Assembly: GCF_011045195.1 (NCBI RefSeq)
Contig: NZ_CP049199.1
Span: forward strand, 2,852,001-2,916,000
Reading direction: 5' to 3'
Length of the DNA: 64,000 nucleotides
Source: Caulobacter soli
GTDB taxonomy: Bacteria > Pseudomonadota > Alphaproteobacteria > Caulobacterales > Caulobacteraceae
Both the position numbers and the translations under genes were made by a program. This document shows, piece by piece, positions 54,404-62,997 of the stretch (positions are counted from its first letter, which is position 1; each line of letters begins with the position of its first letter). The notes below the pieces were generated by a model. It saw nothing but the letters and a program-made list of their open reading frames with translations, had not been told where the DNA came from and made no database searches.

Positions 54404-55432
54404 ATGCGCCTGCCCGCCCTGCTGTCTTCGATCGTCCTGCTGGCGCCGCTGGGCGCGCACGCGGCCGACATGCCCCGCCTCAACGCCATGCACGTGCTGG
54501 GCTCGCACAACAGCTATCGTCCCGACCTCGATCCGGCGGCCCTGGCGCATCAGCGGCAGGTGATGGGCGAACGCTCCACCGGCGTCGAATACGGTCATCC
54601 GCCGATCACCGCCCAGCTGAACCTGGGCCTGCGCCAAGTCGAATTCGACCCCTATGCCGACAGCGCCGGGGGTCTCTACGCCGCGCCCTACCTCAACGAT
54701 CCGGCCAAGCTAGAGACCATGAAGCGTCCCGGCGCCAAGGTCCTGCACGCTCCCGTGGTCGACGCACGCACCCACTGCCTGCCCCTGGCCGACTGCTTCG
54801 GCGAGGTCGCCGCCTGGTCGCGCGCTCATCCGGACCACGAGTTGATCGTGATCTTCGTCAACACCAAGGAAGAGCCGTTCAACAGTCCCGCCATTCCGAA
54901 CCCGCCGCTCTACACCGAGGCGGACCTGGCCGGGATCGACGCCGACGCGGTCCAGGCCTTCGGCCGCGCCCACATCGTCGCGCCGGACGACCTGCGTGGC
55001 GACACTTCCACGCTACGCGTGGCGGCGACGAGCGGACGCTGGCCCGGCCTGACGGCCTCGCGCGGCAAGGTGCTGCTGGTGCTGGATTCCAATCCGCGCA
55101 TCGCCGAGCTCTATCGGCGGAACCATCCCTCCCTGAAGGGGCGCATGATGTTCGGCCTCTATGACGCCGCCGAGCCCGAAGCCGCCGTGTTCAACATCCA
55201 GGATCCGAAAGCCGAGGAAGCCCGGATCAAGGACTTGGTCGCCCAGGGCTTCCTGGTCCGCACGCGCAGCGACGCGGACACCCGCGAGGCGCGCCAGCAT
55301 GACCTCAGCCGCCTGCAGGCCGCCCTGCGCTCGGGCGCGCAGATCATCAGCACCGACTATTATCCTGGCGCGCCCGACCCGCTGGGGCTGAAGTTCGTGG
55401 TGACGCCGCCCTGGTTCAAGACACCTCGATAG
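54404..55432 (+). CDS. exported Ca2+-dependent phosphoinositide phospholipase C family protein
   Basis: 342 residues with a signal peptide (MRLPALLSSIVLLAPLGAHA). A TIM-barrel phosphodiesterase domain of the PI-PLC-C1 type follows. The first catalytic His is in VLGSHNSYRPDLDP. LRQVEFDPYAD carries likely metal ligands Glu/Asp, and the second His is in KVLHAPVVDARTHC. The family hydrolyses phosphoinositide-type phosphodiesters in a Ca2+-dependent way; the actual substrate here is unknown. It follows the receptor pair on the same strand, suggesting its product or substrate is the receptor ligand. Confidence 0.78.
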   Translation: MRLPALLSSIVLLAPLGAHAADMPRLNAMHVLGSHNSYRPDLDPAALAHQRQVMGERSTGVEYGHPPITAQLNLGLRQVEFDPYADSAGGLYAAPYLNDPAKLETMKRPGAKVLHAPVVDARTHCLPLADCFGEVAAWSRAHPDHELIVIFVNTKEEPFNSPAIPNPPLYTEADLAGIDADAVQAFGRAHIVAPDDLRGDTSTLRVAATSGRWPGLTASRGKVLLVLDSNPRIAELYRRNHPSLKGRMMFGLYDAAEPEAAVFNIQDPKAEEARIKDLVAQGFLVRTRSDADTREARQHDLSRLQAALRSGAQIISTDYYPGAPDPLGLKFVVTPPWFKTPR

Positions 55433-55466
55433 ACACAATTGGGAGCCGTCGAAGAAGCGCCAGACC

Positions 55467-55524
55467 GACAGCGTAGGCGCGGTTCGCTTGCGAGCAGACA
55501 CGCAAGCGAACCTGGGGCGCTGTC
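55467..55524. terminator. bidirectional terminator between phospholipase and autotransporter genes
   Basis: A 12-bp perfect stem (55481-55492 with 55501-55512, eight-base loop) is nested in a second paired segment (GACAGCG 55467-55473 with CGCTGTC 55518-55524). It lies between two convergent stop codons. Confidence 0.65.
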
Positions 55525-55552
55525 GTTCGAAGCGGGCTTGATCGAACGAGCG

Positions 55553-58500
55553 TCAGAACCGCCAGTTCAGCACGGCGCGGGCGCCATGGTCCGTTGCGCG
55601 ATCGCCAAAGCTGCCTGAGTAGCTGATCCCGAGCGAAACGGCCTTGCTGAGATCGGCGTCGAGGCCGACGTCCAAGGCGAGGGCGTCCTTGTCGATCGGC
55701 ACGCCGGCGGTCCTGAAGGACGAGCCCGTCGAGAAGGCCAAATCGATGGTCGGCGCGCGGTCTCCGAACGCATGGCGCCATGATGCCGCGCCCGTGAGAC
55801 GCAGACCAAGATCTCCGGCGTCGAAGGCCGTCTGGGCTCGCAGGCCTAGCGATCCATAGGTCACGTGCTCGTCGCTGTCGCCGCCGTGTAGCGCGGCGGC
55901 TCCGCCTGTCTCGCTCATTTGGGCGTCGAACAGCGCGACATGCGCCACGCCGGCGAACGGCTGCAGCATGACCCCGCTCAGTTGGCGCTTCACGGCCACC
56001 TCGCCGAACATCTGGAAGGTGCGCGCCGAATAGTCGCTCGACAGCGTGTCGCCAAATCCCGCGAACGCGACACCCCGCGTCGCGTGAACGTCGTTCCAGG
56101 CATAGGCCCCGCCGAGCTGGAATGACATCGCGCCGCGAGCGGCCACGACGTAGGCGCTGGCGTGGTAAGTATCGATCTCGTGCTTGGCTTGGGTCGTCTT
56201 CAGCTGGCTGGAACTGTAGCCGACCGCGACGCCGGCGCGGACATGTTGACCCAAGGCCTGATCGAAACCGGTCAGCAGCCCTTGGGTGTCGTGATCATGA
56301 CCCTGGGCGTTTCCGTCACTCTTCGTGTCGCCCCAGCCGCCGAACGCGCTTCCCCACATCGACAGGCCCTCGGCGCCAGCCAAGCCGCCGCGCGAGAGCA
56401 CCGCGTCGCGCACGAACCGGCTGTCCTGGATCAGTGCGCCGCGCGTGCTCGCATAGTCCGAGCCGGCCAGTTGGTCGAACGCCGCACGGGCCTGATCGGC
56501 CGAAAGATTGGTCACGGCATCGAAGACCAGATTGTTCGAGGCGAGGCTTTCAGCGCCTGCGGCCACCGCGACCTGGTTCGGGGTAAGGCCGATCTCGGTG
56601 AAGGCGATGTCGTTGCGTCGGAGCCGCAGATAGACGTTGTTGCCGTCGTAGCTGAGCGAAGGGTCCAGGAAGGCGAGATTGGAGGTCACGCTATCGAACT
56701 TGCCGCCGGCCGAAATGCCGCCGTCGGCATGTAGGATCAGATAGCTGGTCTCCGGCTTGTAGGTTCCCGCGCCCGCCAGCACCTTGACAGCTCCCCCTTG
56801 GAGGACGGCCACGCCGGACGCGACGATCTTGTCCGACTGCCCCGCCGCGTTCGCCTCGACCTCGAAGACCGAGCCCGGCTTGAAGGTGACGCCGCCGGCG
56901 ACGTTCAGCGTGCCGATCGAGTTGCCGGGCGCGATCGTGCCGGACACGACAGTGGTCCCCACCGTGCCGCCGCCCTGCAGGCGACCACCGGACCAGACCT
57001 CCAGGGTACCGCCCAGCGAGCCGCTCACGGCCAGCGTGCCCTGCTCGACCCGCGTCGAGCCGGCGAAGCCGCCGGAGGCGCCGGTCAGTTCGGTCTTGCC
57101 CGTCCCGATCTGGCGGATGACGCCCGAACCGCTGACGACGCCGCCGAAGGTGATGGCGTCCGATCGGTTGAAGGCCAGGGCGCCGTTGTCGACAACATCG
57201 CCGACGATCGAGCCCAAAGCCCCGCCGGCGCCGATCTGCAGCGTCCCCGCCTGGATGGAGGTCCCGCCTGAGTAGCTGTTGGCTCCCGTCAGGATCAGGA
57301 CGCCGGCCTCGGTCTTGATGACCCGGCCCGCGCCGGTGATCGCCGCGTCGATCGTGGCCTTGTCGGCCAGCACGCGGATCTCGCTTCCCGCCGAAGCGGT
57401 GACCAACTGGCCAGTCCCCGTCAGCACATAGCCTTCATCGACGAACTGCAGCCCCTGGAAGCTCTGCGCGCCCTCAATCGTGATCCGGCCGCCGGTGAAA
57501 CCGCCAGCGTCCTTGAACACGGTGTTATGGCCCGCCCAGCTTGCCGGCACGCCGCCGCCCTGGTTCAGCCATTGCGTGCTGGCGGCGCTCCAGACGCCAT
57601 CGCCGCCCTGCCATTGCTGCAAGGTGTCGTCGCCGACAGCCGTGCCGACAAAGAGATCGACCCTCCCGCTGCCGGCCAGCAACGTGTAGCCCAAGGGGGT
57701 GATCAGTGACGTGGAGCCGATCACGGCGGTATTGGCGGTCAGGGCGCCGCCATAGGTGATGAGGCGATAGTAGCCCAGGCCAGCGACGCCATCGGCCGAG
57801 TTCGCGCTCTGCGCCAGATTGACCACGCCGTTCAGCGCCAGGTCGCCGCTGACGACGATGCGGTCGCTCACGCCCGGAGAGGCCGCTGAAGCGCCGGGCG
57901 CGCCCAGCTCGACATCGAGATTGGAGCCCGCAGAAAGGGTCAGGTCGCCGGCAATCGACAGCGAACCGACGGAGTTGCCGGGAGCCAGGTGACCGCCGCT
58001 CTGGACCGTGGTGTCGCCCACCGTTCCCGAACCGCCCAGCGTCGCGCCGGAAGCGACGGTGATCGTCGAACCGGCCAGCGAGCCGTTGACCGACAGGGTT
58101 CCGGCGCCGACGGTCGTGGCGCCGGTGAAGGCCGAGGAGTCTTCGGTCAGCACCAGCTTCCCGGAGCCGGCCTTTCGGAACTCGCCCGCACCCGAAAGCA
58201 CGAACTCGTAGGCCCCGTCCGTGCTTTGGTCGAGGGTCAGGAACGCCCCGGAGCCGATCGACGCGTCGCTGCCGAAAAGGCCGCCCGCGGTGACCACGCC
58301 GCCGCCCGAGATCGTCCAGTTCGACGCGGATTCACCGGTCAGGGTCAGTGTTCCCGCCCCCGTCTTGGTCACCGCGCCACCGCTGGAGATTTGTCCGTGA
58401 TAGACGCCGTCGAACGCTTGGTCGAAGACGACGCCGCGACTACCCACGCCGGTACCGAAGACCACGCTGCCGGCCAGGCTGTCGCTGTCGCCCTTCAGCA

Positions 58501-59959
58501 CGCCTTCAAGCACCGACCAGGTCTGATTGCCCGTGCCCGTCAGGGTCCAGGTGCTAGCGCCCAGCTTCTCGAAGGTGTCGAAGCCCATGTAGCCGTAGCC
58601 GTCAACGGATCCGTCCGACCCGATATGCATGGCGTCGAACGTGTCGTCGTCCGCGCCGCCCAGGGCCAGCACGTTGTTGGAGCCGCCGCCGGACACCATC
58701 ACGATGTCACGGATCCACGAGCCCGCGTGAAGCTCCAGACGGTTGTCGCTGCCGAACAGCTGGATCGCGTAGGCGCGCTGGAAACTCACGCTGACGCCGC
58801 CGATGATCGTGCCTGAATTGATGATGGTGGTGGACCCGGTGCTGGCGCCGACCACGCCCCTGCCGCCAGCGCCCCGCTGGATCGCGTTGGAAGCCGGGCC
58901 GCCCGCCCCGCCCTGGATCGTCCCGGCGTTGACCAGCAGCCCCGGCTGGCCACCGGTGAAGACGATGCCCGCCCCGCCGGCCCCGGAATACATCCCGCCG
59001 AAGTTGCCGTTCCCTTCCCCGCCGACGCCGCCGGCGATGAGGCCGGTCGCGCTGTTCTCGATCGCGCCGCCCCAGGCGATCACGCCGATGCCGGCCGCGC
59101 CGCCGTTCGAATAGCCGTAGCCGCCCTCGCCGCCGGTGATCGTCCCCGCGTTGGTGATGGTTCCCAGGTTGCTGAGCACGCCGGCCGCGCCGGCACCACC
59201 CCAACTATTGAACGTACCTCCGGCCCCGCCCGTGATCGTGCCGCTTTGGACGTCCAGAGAACCGCCGTTGTAGAGGAAGAGGCCCGCGCCGCCGTTGCCG
59301 AGCGCCATGCCCGCGCCGCCCGTGATGGCGCTGCCCGAACCGCCCGCGCCGCCGTTGACGGTCACCGAGCCGCCGTCCAGCAGCACCAGCCCGACGCCGC
59401 CACCGCCGCCACCGCCACCGCTGCCGCTGCCGCCCTCGCCGCCACCACCGCCCTTGACGTCATAACCTTCGGTCGTGACCTGGACGTTGGTCCCCGTCAG
59501 CACCAGCCCGCCGCCGCCGCCGCCACCGCCTCCGTCGGCGGCATTGGCGCCGTCCGTCGCGATGAAGTCGGCGGTCAGGCCATAGGGCCCGGTCGCGGCG
59601 ACCTGCGAACCAAGACCGCCATCGCCGCCAACGGTGCTGTCGCCGCCGCCGCCGCCGCCAGCCGAGAGGTCGTTCAGCGCGCCGGGCTGCCCCCCGGGCT
59701 GAGCGCCATTGCCGCCGGCCTCGGCCGAACCGGTCGGCGTGGCGGCGGCCGAACCGCCATAGGCCGGGACGTCGGAGGCGCCACCGCCACCGCCGGCGAT
59801 ACCGCCCAGGGGCGTGAAGGAGCCGCTGCCCGAGCCATCGCCGCCGCCCCGGGTGATCTGCCTGGCCTGGGCCGTCGGAGCGGCCAGGCCAACCGCCAGC
59901 GCCAGCACCGCCAGCGAGACCGAATTGCGGATGACTCGAACTTTCGAAAACTGCTGCAC
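55553..59959 (-). CDS. Gly-rich autotransporter (type Va secretion)
   Basis: 1468 residues. The signal peptide is at 1 to about 32 (ending AQA). A very Gly-rich region spans about 38-330, with many GGGGG runs. A right-handed beta-helix passenger follows with repeated PATR-type units (GAGTLTLTGE, GSGKLVLTED, IAPGNSIGTLNVAGGV). The C-terminal autotransporter barrel runs from about residue 1195 (LSMWGSAFGGWGDTK) to the final aromatic residue (NWRF). It starts with GTG 59959. No protease or esterase motif is visible in the passenger, so adhesion or surface structure is the likely role. Confidence 0.85.
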   Translation of the reverse strand: MQQFSKVRVIRNSVSLAVLALAVGLAAPTAQARQITRGGGDGSGSGSFTPLGGIAGGGGGASDVPAYGGSAAATPTGSAEAGGNGAQPGGQPGALNDLSAGGGGGGDSTVGGDGGLGSQVAATGPYGLTADFIATDGANAADGGGGGGGGGLVLTGTNVQVTTEGYDVKGGGGGEGGSGSGGGGGGGGVGLVLLDGGSVTVNGGAGGSGSAITGGAGMALGNGGAGLFLYNGGSLDVQSGTITGGAGGTFNSWGGAGAAGVLSNLGTITNAGTITGGEGGYGYSNGGAAGIGVIAWGGAIENSATGLIAGGVGGEGNGNFGGMYSGAGGAGIVFTGGQPGLLVNAGTIQGGAGGPASNAIQRGAGGRGVVGASTGSTTIINSGTIIGGVSVSFQRAYAIQLFGSDNRLELHAGSWIRDIVMVSGGGSNNVLALGGADDDTFDAMHIGSDGSVDGYGYMGFDTFEKLGASTWTLTGTGNQTWSVLEGVLKGDSDSLAGSVVFGTGVGSRGVVFDQAFDGVYHGQISSGGAVTKTGAGTLTLTGESASNWTISGGGVVTAGGLFGSDASIGSGAFLTLDQSTDGAYEFVLSGAGEFRKAGSGKLVLTEDSSAFTGATTVGAGTLSVNGSLAGSTITVASGATLGGSGTVGDTTVQSGGHLAPGNSVGSLSIAGDLTLSAGSNLDVELGAPGASAASPGVSDRIVVSGDLALNGVVNLAQSANSADGVAGLGYYRLITYGGALTANTAVIGSTSLITPLGYTLLAGSGRVDLFVGTAVGDDTLQQWQGGDGVWSAASTQWLNQGGGVPASWAGHNTVFKDAGGFTGGRITIEGAQSFQGLQFVDEGYVLTGTGQLVTASAGSEIRVLADKATIDAAITGAGRVIKTEAGVLILTGANSYSGGTSIQAGTLQIGAGGALGSIVGDVVDNGALAFNRSDAITFGGVVSGSGVIRQIGTGKTELTGASGGFAGSTRVEQGTLAVSGSLGGTLEVWSGGRLQGGGTVGTTVVSGTIAPGNSIGTLNVAGGVTFKPGSVFEVEANAAGQSDKIVASGVAVLQGGAVKVLAGAGTYKPETSYLILHADGGISAGGKFDSVTSNLAFLDPSLSYDGNNVYLRLRRNDIAFTEIGLTPNQVAVAAGAESLASNNLVFDAVTNLSADQARAAFDQLAGSDYASTRGALIQDSRFVRDAVLSRGGLAGAEGLSMWGSAFGGWGDTKSDGNAQGHDHDTQGLLTGFDQALGQHVRAGVAVGYSSSQLKTTQAKHEIDTYHASAYVVAARGAMSFQLGGAYAWNDVHATRGVAFAGFGDTLSSDYSARTFQMFGEVAVKRQLSGVMLQPFAGVAHVALFDAQMSETGGAAALHGGDSDEHVTYGSLGLRAQTAFDAGDLGLRLTGAASWRHAFGDRAPTIDLAFSTGSSFRTAGVPIDKDALALDVGLDADLSKAVSLGISYSGSFGDRATDHGARAVLNWRF

Positions 59960-60043
59960 CGTCGTACCTGCTACTGGCCCGCTTCACCCGGGCGTCATTG
60001 ATGACTGGGGGCAGGCGTCGAGCGCCGAGATCTCTGAGGAGTC

Positions 60044-60061
60044 GCAGTCGCCCCCGACTGC
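60044..60061. terminator. small hairpin downstream of the AraC gene
   Basis: A 7-bp perfect stem (GCAGTCG/CGACTGC, CCCC loop) lies in the gap between the autotransporter start and the AraC stop. It may end the AraC transcript. Confidence 0.35.
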
Positions 60062-60139
60062 CTGTTTGGCCATCACGTGCCATGGGCGAGAGGCCCCGCA
60101 CTATGCGATCCCGGCATGAACGGCCGAGGCGGACCAAGG

Positions 60140-61132
60140 TCAGTGCATGTTCCGGCGCAAGGTCTCGGAGGGACGCTCGCCGAAGCGGAGCCGGTAGGCC
60201 TGGGCAAAGCGGCCCAGCTCCCAGAAGCCATAGCGCATGGCGCTGGTCGTCACCGGGCTGTCGGCTGGATCGGACGCCAGCAGCTCGGCGCGCACGAGAT
60301 CCAGTCGGCGATTGCGCGCGTAGCGAACCGGACCTTCTCCAAGGAACTCCAGGCAGGCCAAGTTCAGTGTCCGCTGCGCCACCCCGATCGCCGCGCAGAT
60401 GCCGCTCAGCGACAGCATGTCCTCCGGACGCTCCTCAAGGGCGCGCTCGAAACGGGCGACGATCTGGCGATGCCGTCCGATCGCAGCGCGGTCCGGTTTC
60501 ACCAGACCCTGGGAGAGACAGGCCAGCAGGCTGTCCATGAGTGCGCCGGACAAGGCCTTGGCCGGCCGTGGTTCGTCGATGACCCAAGGCGTCTGCTGGA
60601 TCACGCCCGAGACGTCGCCCATCAGACCGACCAGCGCCTCCATCTCGCGCGCGGGCGCGACGAACATCCGGTCCTCGTCCAGCGGAACCTCGGGCTGGGT
60701 CGCCCAAAGGCCCCGCCCCTGCTCGGCCATGAGATCGAAGGGAACCGTGATGATGCCGAAGGCCCAGGGCATGTCCTGCGGCGAACTGGTGACGGTCCGC
60801 GCGTTCGGTCGGAAGTGGAAGATATGCCGGCCATGCAGCTTTCGCCCCGAAACACGACGAACGACGGCCGGCTCGGTGGCGAACATGAACGTATGAACGC
60901 CGGGGATATTGGCCGCTTGAGGAATGCCCTGGGCGAAGCGGCCCGCGCCGACGTTCAGCCCGCCGATCGTCGCGCGGGCCAAGGTCCCTTCGAATTGGCG
61001 TCCAGCCTGCCCCAACGGACTGGGACTGGCGCCGGCATTGATATCTCCGATCGCGAGCGCCATCGCCTCGGGATCCGAGAAACGACGGAACAGGCTTCGC
61101 TGGGGCGCGGCGATTTGCGGCGAGGCTGTCAT
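60140..61132 (-). CDS. AraC-family transcriptional regulator
   Basis: 330 residues: an unassigned N-terminal sensor domain (about 1-215) and a C-terminal AraC double helix-turn-helix (about 225-325; LSLSGICAAIGVAQRTLNLAC, YARNRRLDLVRAELL, YGFWELGRFAQAYRLRFGERP). It belongs to the group that acts on full-length sensor domains without sugar-binding cupin features. Its start overlaps the stop of the MBL-rhodanese gene as ATGA, so the two are co-expressed. The targets are not evident. Confidence 0.8.
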   Translation of the reverse strand: MTASPQIAAPQRSLFRRFSDPEAMALAIGDINAGASPSPLGQAGRQFEGTLARATIGGLNVGAGRFAQGIPQAANIPGVHTFMFATEPAVVRRVSGRKLHGRHIFHFRPNARTVTSSPQDMPWAFGIITVPFDLMAEQGRGLWATQPEVPLDEDRMFVAPAREMEALVGLMGDVSGVIQQTPWVIDEPRPAKALSGALMDSLLACLSQGLVKPDRAAIGRHRQIVARFERALEERPEDMLSLSGICAAIGVAQRTLNLACLEFLGEGPVRYARNRRLDLVRAELLASDPADSPVTTSAMRYGFWELGRFAQAYRLRFGERPSETLRRNMH

Positions 61133-62163
61133 CGCGACGTGTCCAGGCCATAGCCGGCTTCGCGCCAGGTCTTCAGGCCGCCATCCAAGGCGGTGGCGCG
61201 CATGAAGCCCAGGCTGCGCAAGGTGGCCGCCGCCAGGGTCGAAATCTTGCCGAACTCGCAGCAGGTGACGATGCGCAATGTAGGATCGGGGATCGTCTCG
61301 TTTACCCGGAGTTCCAACTGGCCGCGCGGGATGTGCAGAGCCCCGGGGATGTGGCCGGCCTTGAAGGCGCTCTCCTCGCGCACGTCCAGCACCAGCAGGT
61401 CGTTGGGGCGCTGCTCGATCCGGCGGTTCAGCTCTTCCAGCCCCATGTGGGGCACCTGGGCGGTGGCTTCGGCCAGCAGTTGGGCGACCGTTTTGCCGCC
61501 GGTCATGTTGGTGCGCAGCGCCTCGGTCAGGTGCGTGGGCGCGGCCAGGTTCAGGTCGCGCATCATCTGGGTGAAGGCGGCGCGGTCGTTCTTCCGTAGG
61601 CGAGGGTTTTCAGCGATCTCCGCCCCAATGGTCGAGTGTGAACGCCCCTTGTAGTCGTGGGCGGGATAGACCCGCATCGCCGGGTCCAGGGTCAGCAGTT
61701 TGCCGAACAGACTGTCGTACAGCTGGTCCGGATCGCCGGTCGGCAGGTCGGTCCGGCCGGTCCCGCCAATCAATAGAGTGTCCCCCGTGAACACCCGGTC
61801 ACGCACGACCAGGCTCATGGAATCGCGGGTGTGCCCCGGCGTATGCAGCGCCTTGATCCGCAGGTTGCCGACGATCAGCATGTCGTCGTCATCCAGCCGC
61901 AGACGCGCATGAGGCGCGGGGCTGATCGCGTGCATGACCGTAGGCGCATCCAGCAGTTCACCCAGTTGCTGGGCGGCCGAGAAGTGGTCGGCATGGGTGT
62001 GGGTATCGACGATATAGCGGACCCGCAGGCCATCGCGGTTGGCCAGCGCCCGGTAGCGATCGATCTGACTGATCTCCGGATCGATCAACACCGCGCCCAG
62101 CGTGTCAGGGCAGCCGACCAGATACGATTGGCAACCGCCCGCGACGATCTGTTCGAAGATCAT
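61129..62163 (-). CDS. ETHE1-like persulfide dioxygenase fused to rhodanese
   Basis: 344 residues. The N-terminal metallo-beta-lactamase fold carries the metal motif H55-x-H57-x-D59-H60 (DTHTHADH), with HTPGHT and GDTLLIGG further on, as in ETHE1/persulfide dioxygenases that oxidise glutathione persulfide. The C-terminal rhodanese (about 245-340) has an active-site loop C302-E-F-G, so sulfur transfer is possible. A similar fusion is known in bacterial sulfide detoxification. The start is ATG 62163 with GGGAGGG upstream. The AraC gene overlaps its end; the peroxiredoxin gene lies upstream. Confidence 0.85.
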   Translation of the reverse strand: MIFEQIVAGGCQSYLVGCPDTLGAVLIDPEISQIDRYRALANRDGLRVRYIVDTHTHADHFSAAQQLGELLDAPTVMHAISPAPHARLRLDDDDMLIVGNLRIKALHTPGHTRDSMSLVVRDRVFTGDTLLIGGTGRTDLPTGDPDQLYDSLFGKLLTLDPAMRVYPAHDYKGRSHSTIGAEIAENPRLRKNDRAAFTQMMRDLNLAAPTHLTEALRTNMTGGKTVAQLLAEATAQVPHMGLEELNRRIEQRPNDLLVLDVREESAFKAGHIPGALHIPRGQLELRVNETIPDPTLRIVTCCEFGKISTLAAATLRSLGFMRATALDGGLKTWREAGYGLDTSR

Positions 62164-62200
62164 CTCAACCCTCCCCCTGTCGCGCGATGGCGTTCACGGG

Positions 62201-62863
62201 TCAGGCCTTGGGCTGGGCGACGACCCGGAGGTACGGCTTCAGGGTCTTCCAACCGTCTGGATACTTCGCCCGGGCCTGTTCGTCGGTGACGCTGGGCGGG
62301 ATGATCACATCCTGGCCCGGACGCCAGTTGACGGGCGTGGCCACCGTGTGGCGGGCCGTCAGCTGGCAGGAGTCGAGCAGCCGCAACACTTCGTCGAAGT
62401 CACGGCCCGAGGTCATCGGGTAGATCAGCATCGCCTTGATCTTCTTGTCGGGGCCGATGATGAACACCGCGCGCACCGTGGCGTTGTCGGCGGCGGTCCG
62501 GCCCTCGGAGGTGACGCCCGCGCCTTCCGGCAGCATGTCGTAGAGGGTGGCGACGTTCAGGTCGGTGTCGCCGATCATCGGGTAGTTGACCGCGTGACCT
62601 TGGGTTTCCTCGATGTCGGCGGCCCAGCGCGCATGGTTCTCGATCGGGTCGACGCTGAGGCCGATGACCTTGGTGTTGCGCTTGTCGAACTGCGGCTTCA
62701 GCCCGGCCATGTAGCCCAGCTCGGTCGTGCAGACCGGGGTGAAGTCCTTGGGGTGCGAGAACAGGATGGCCCAGCTGTCGCCAATCCAGTCGTGGAATAC
62801 GATGTCGCCCTGGGTGGTCTTGGCCGTGAAGTTCGGGGCCTCGGAATTGATCCGCAGGGACAT
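62201..62863 (-). CDS. 1-Cys peroxiredoxin (Prx6/AhpC-TSA family)
   Basis: 220 residues. The peroxidatic Cys45 sits in KDFTPVCTTELG, and a C-terminal Prx6-type domain (TVATPVNWRPGQDVIIPPSV) is present with no second catalytic Cys in the canonical place. It reduces peroxides in the cytoplasm. The start is ATG 62863 (MSLRINSEAPNF); an extension to 62902 is not needed. The gap to the next gene downstream is only 37 nt, so co-transcription with the MBL-rhodanese and AraC genes is likely. It is divergent from the MocR gene. Confidence 0.88.
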   Translation of the reverse strand: MSLRINSEAPNFTAKTTQGDIVFHDWIGDSWAILFSHPKDFTPVCTTELGYMAGLKPQFDKRNTKVIGLSVDPIENHARWAADIEETQGHAVNYPMIGDTDLNVATLYDMLPEGAGVTSEGRTAADNATVRAVFIIGPDKKIKAMLIYPMTSGRDFDEVLRLLDSCQLTARHTVATPVNWRPGQDVIIPPSVTDEQARAKYPDGWKTLKPYLRVVAQPKA

Positions 62864-62997
62864 GAGGTCGGTCTCCGTTCCAGAAGGGCGTGGCGATCGC
62901 AACCGCGCTATCCACAGGCCGATGGGCTAACCCTGGCGTGTATCAAGCCTCGCTTTAGAGACTTGTGTGGCTATGCGAAATACCCACTTTTAGCACA

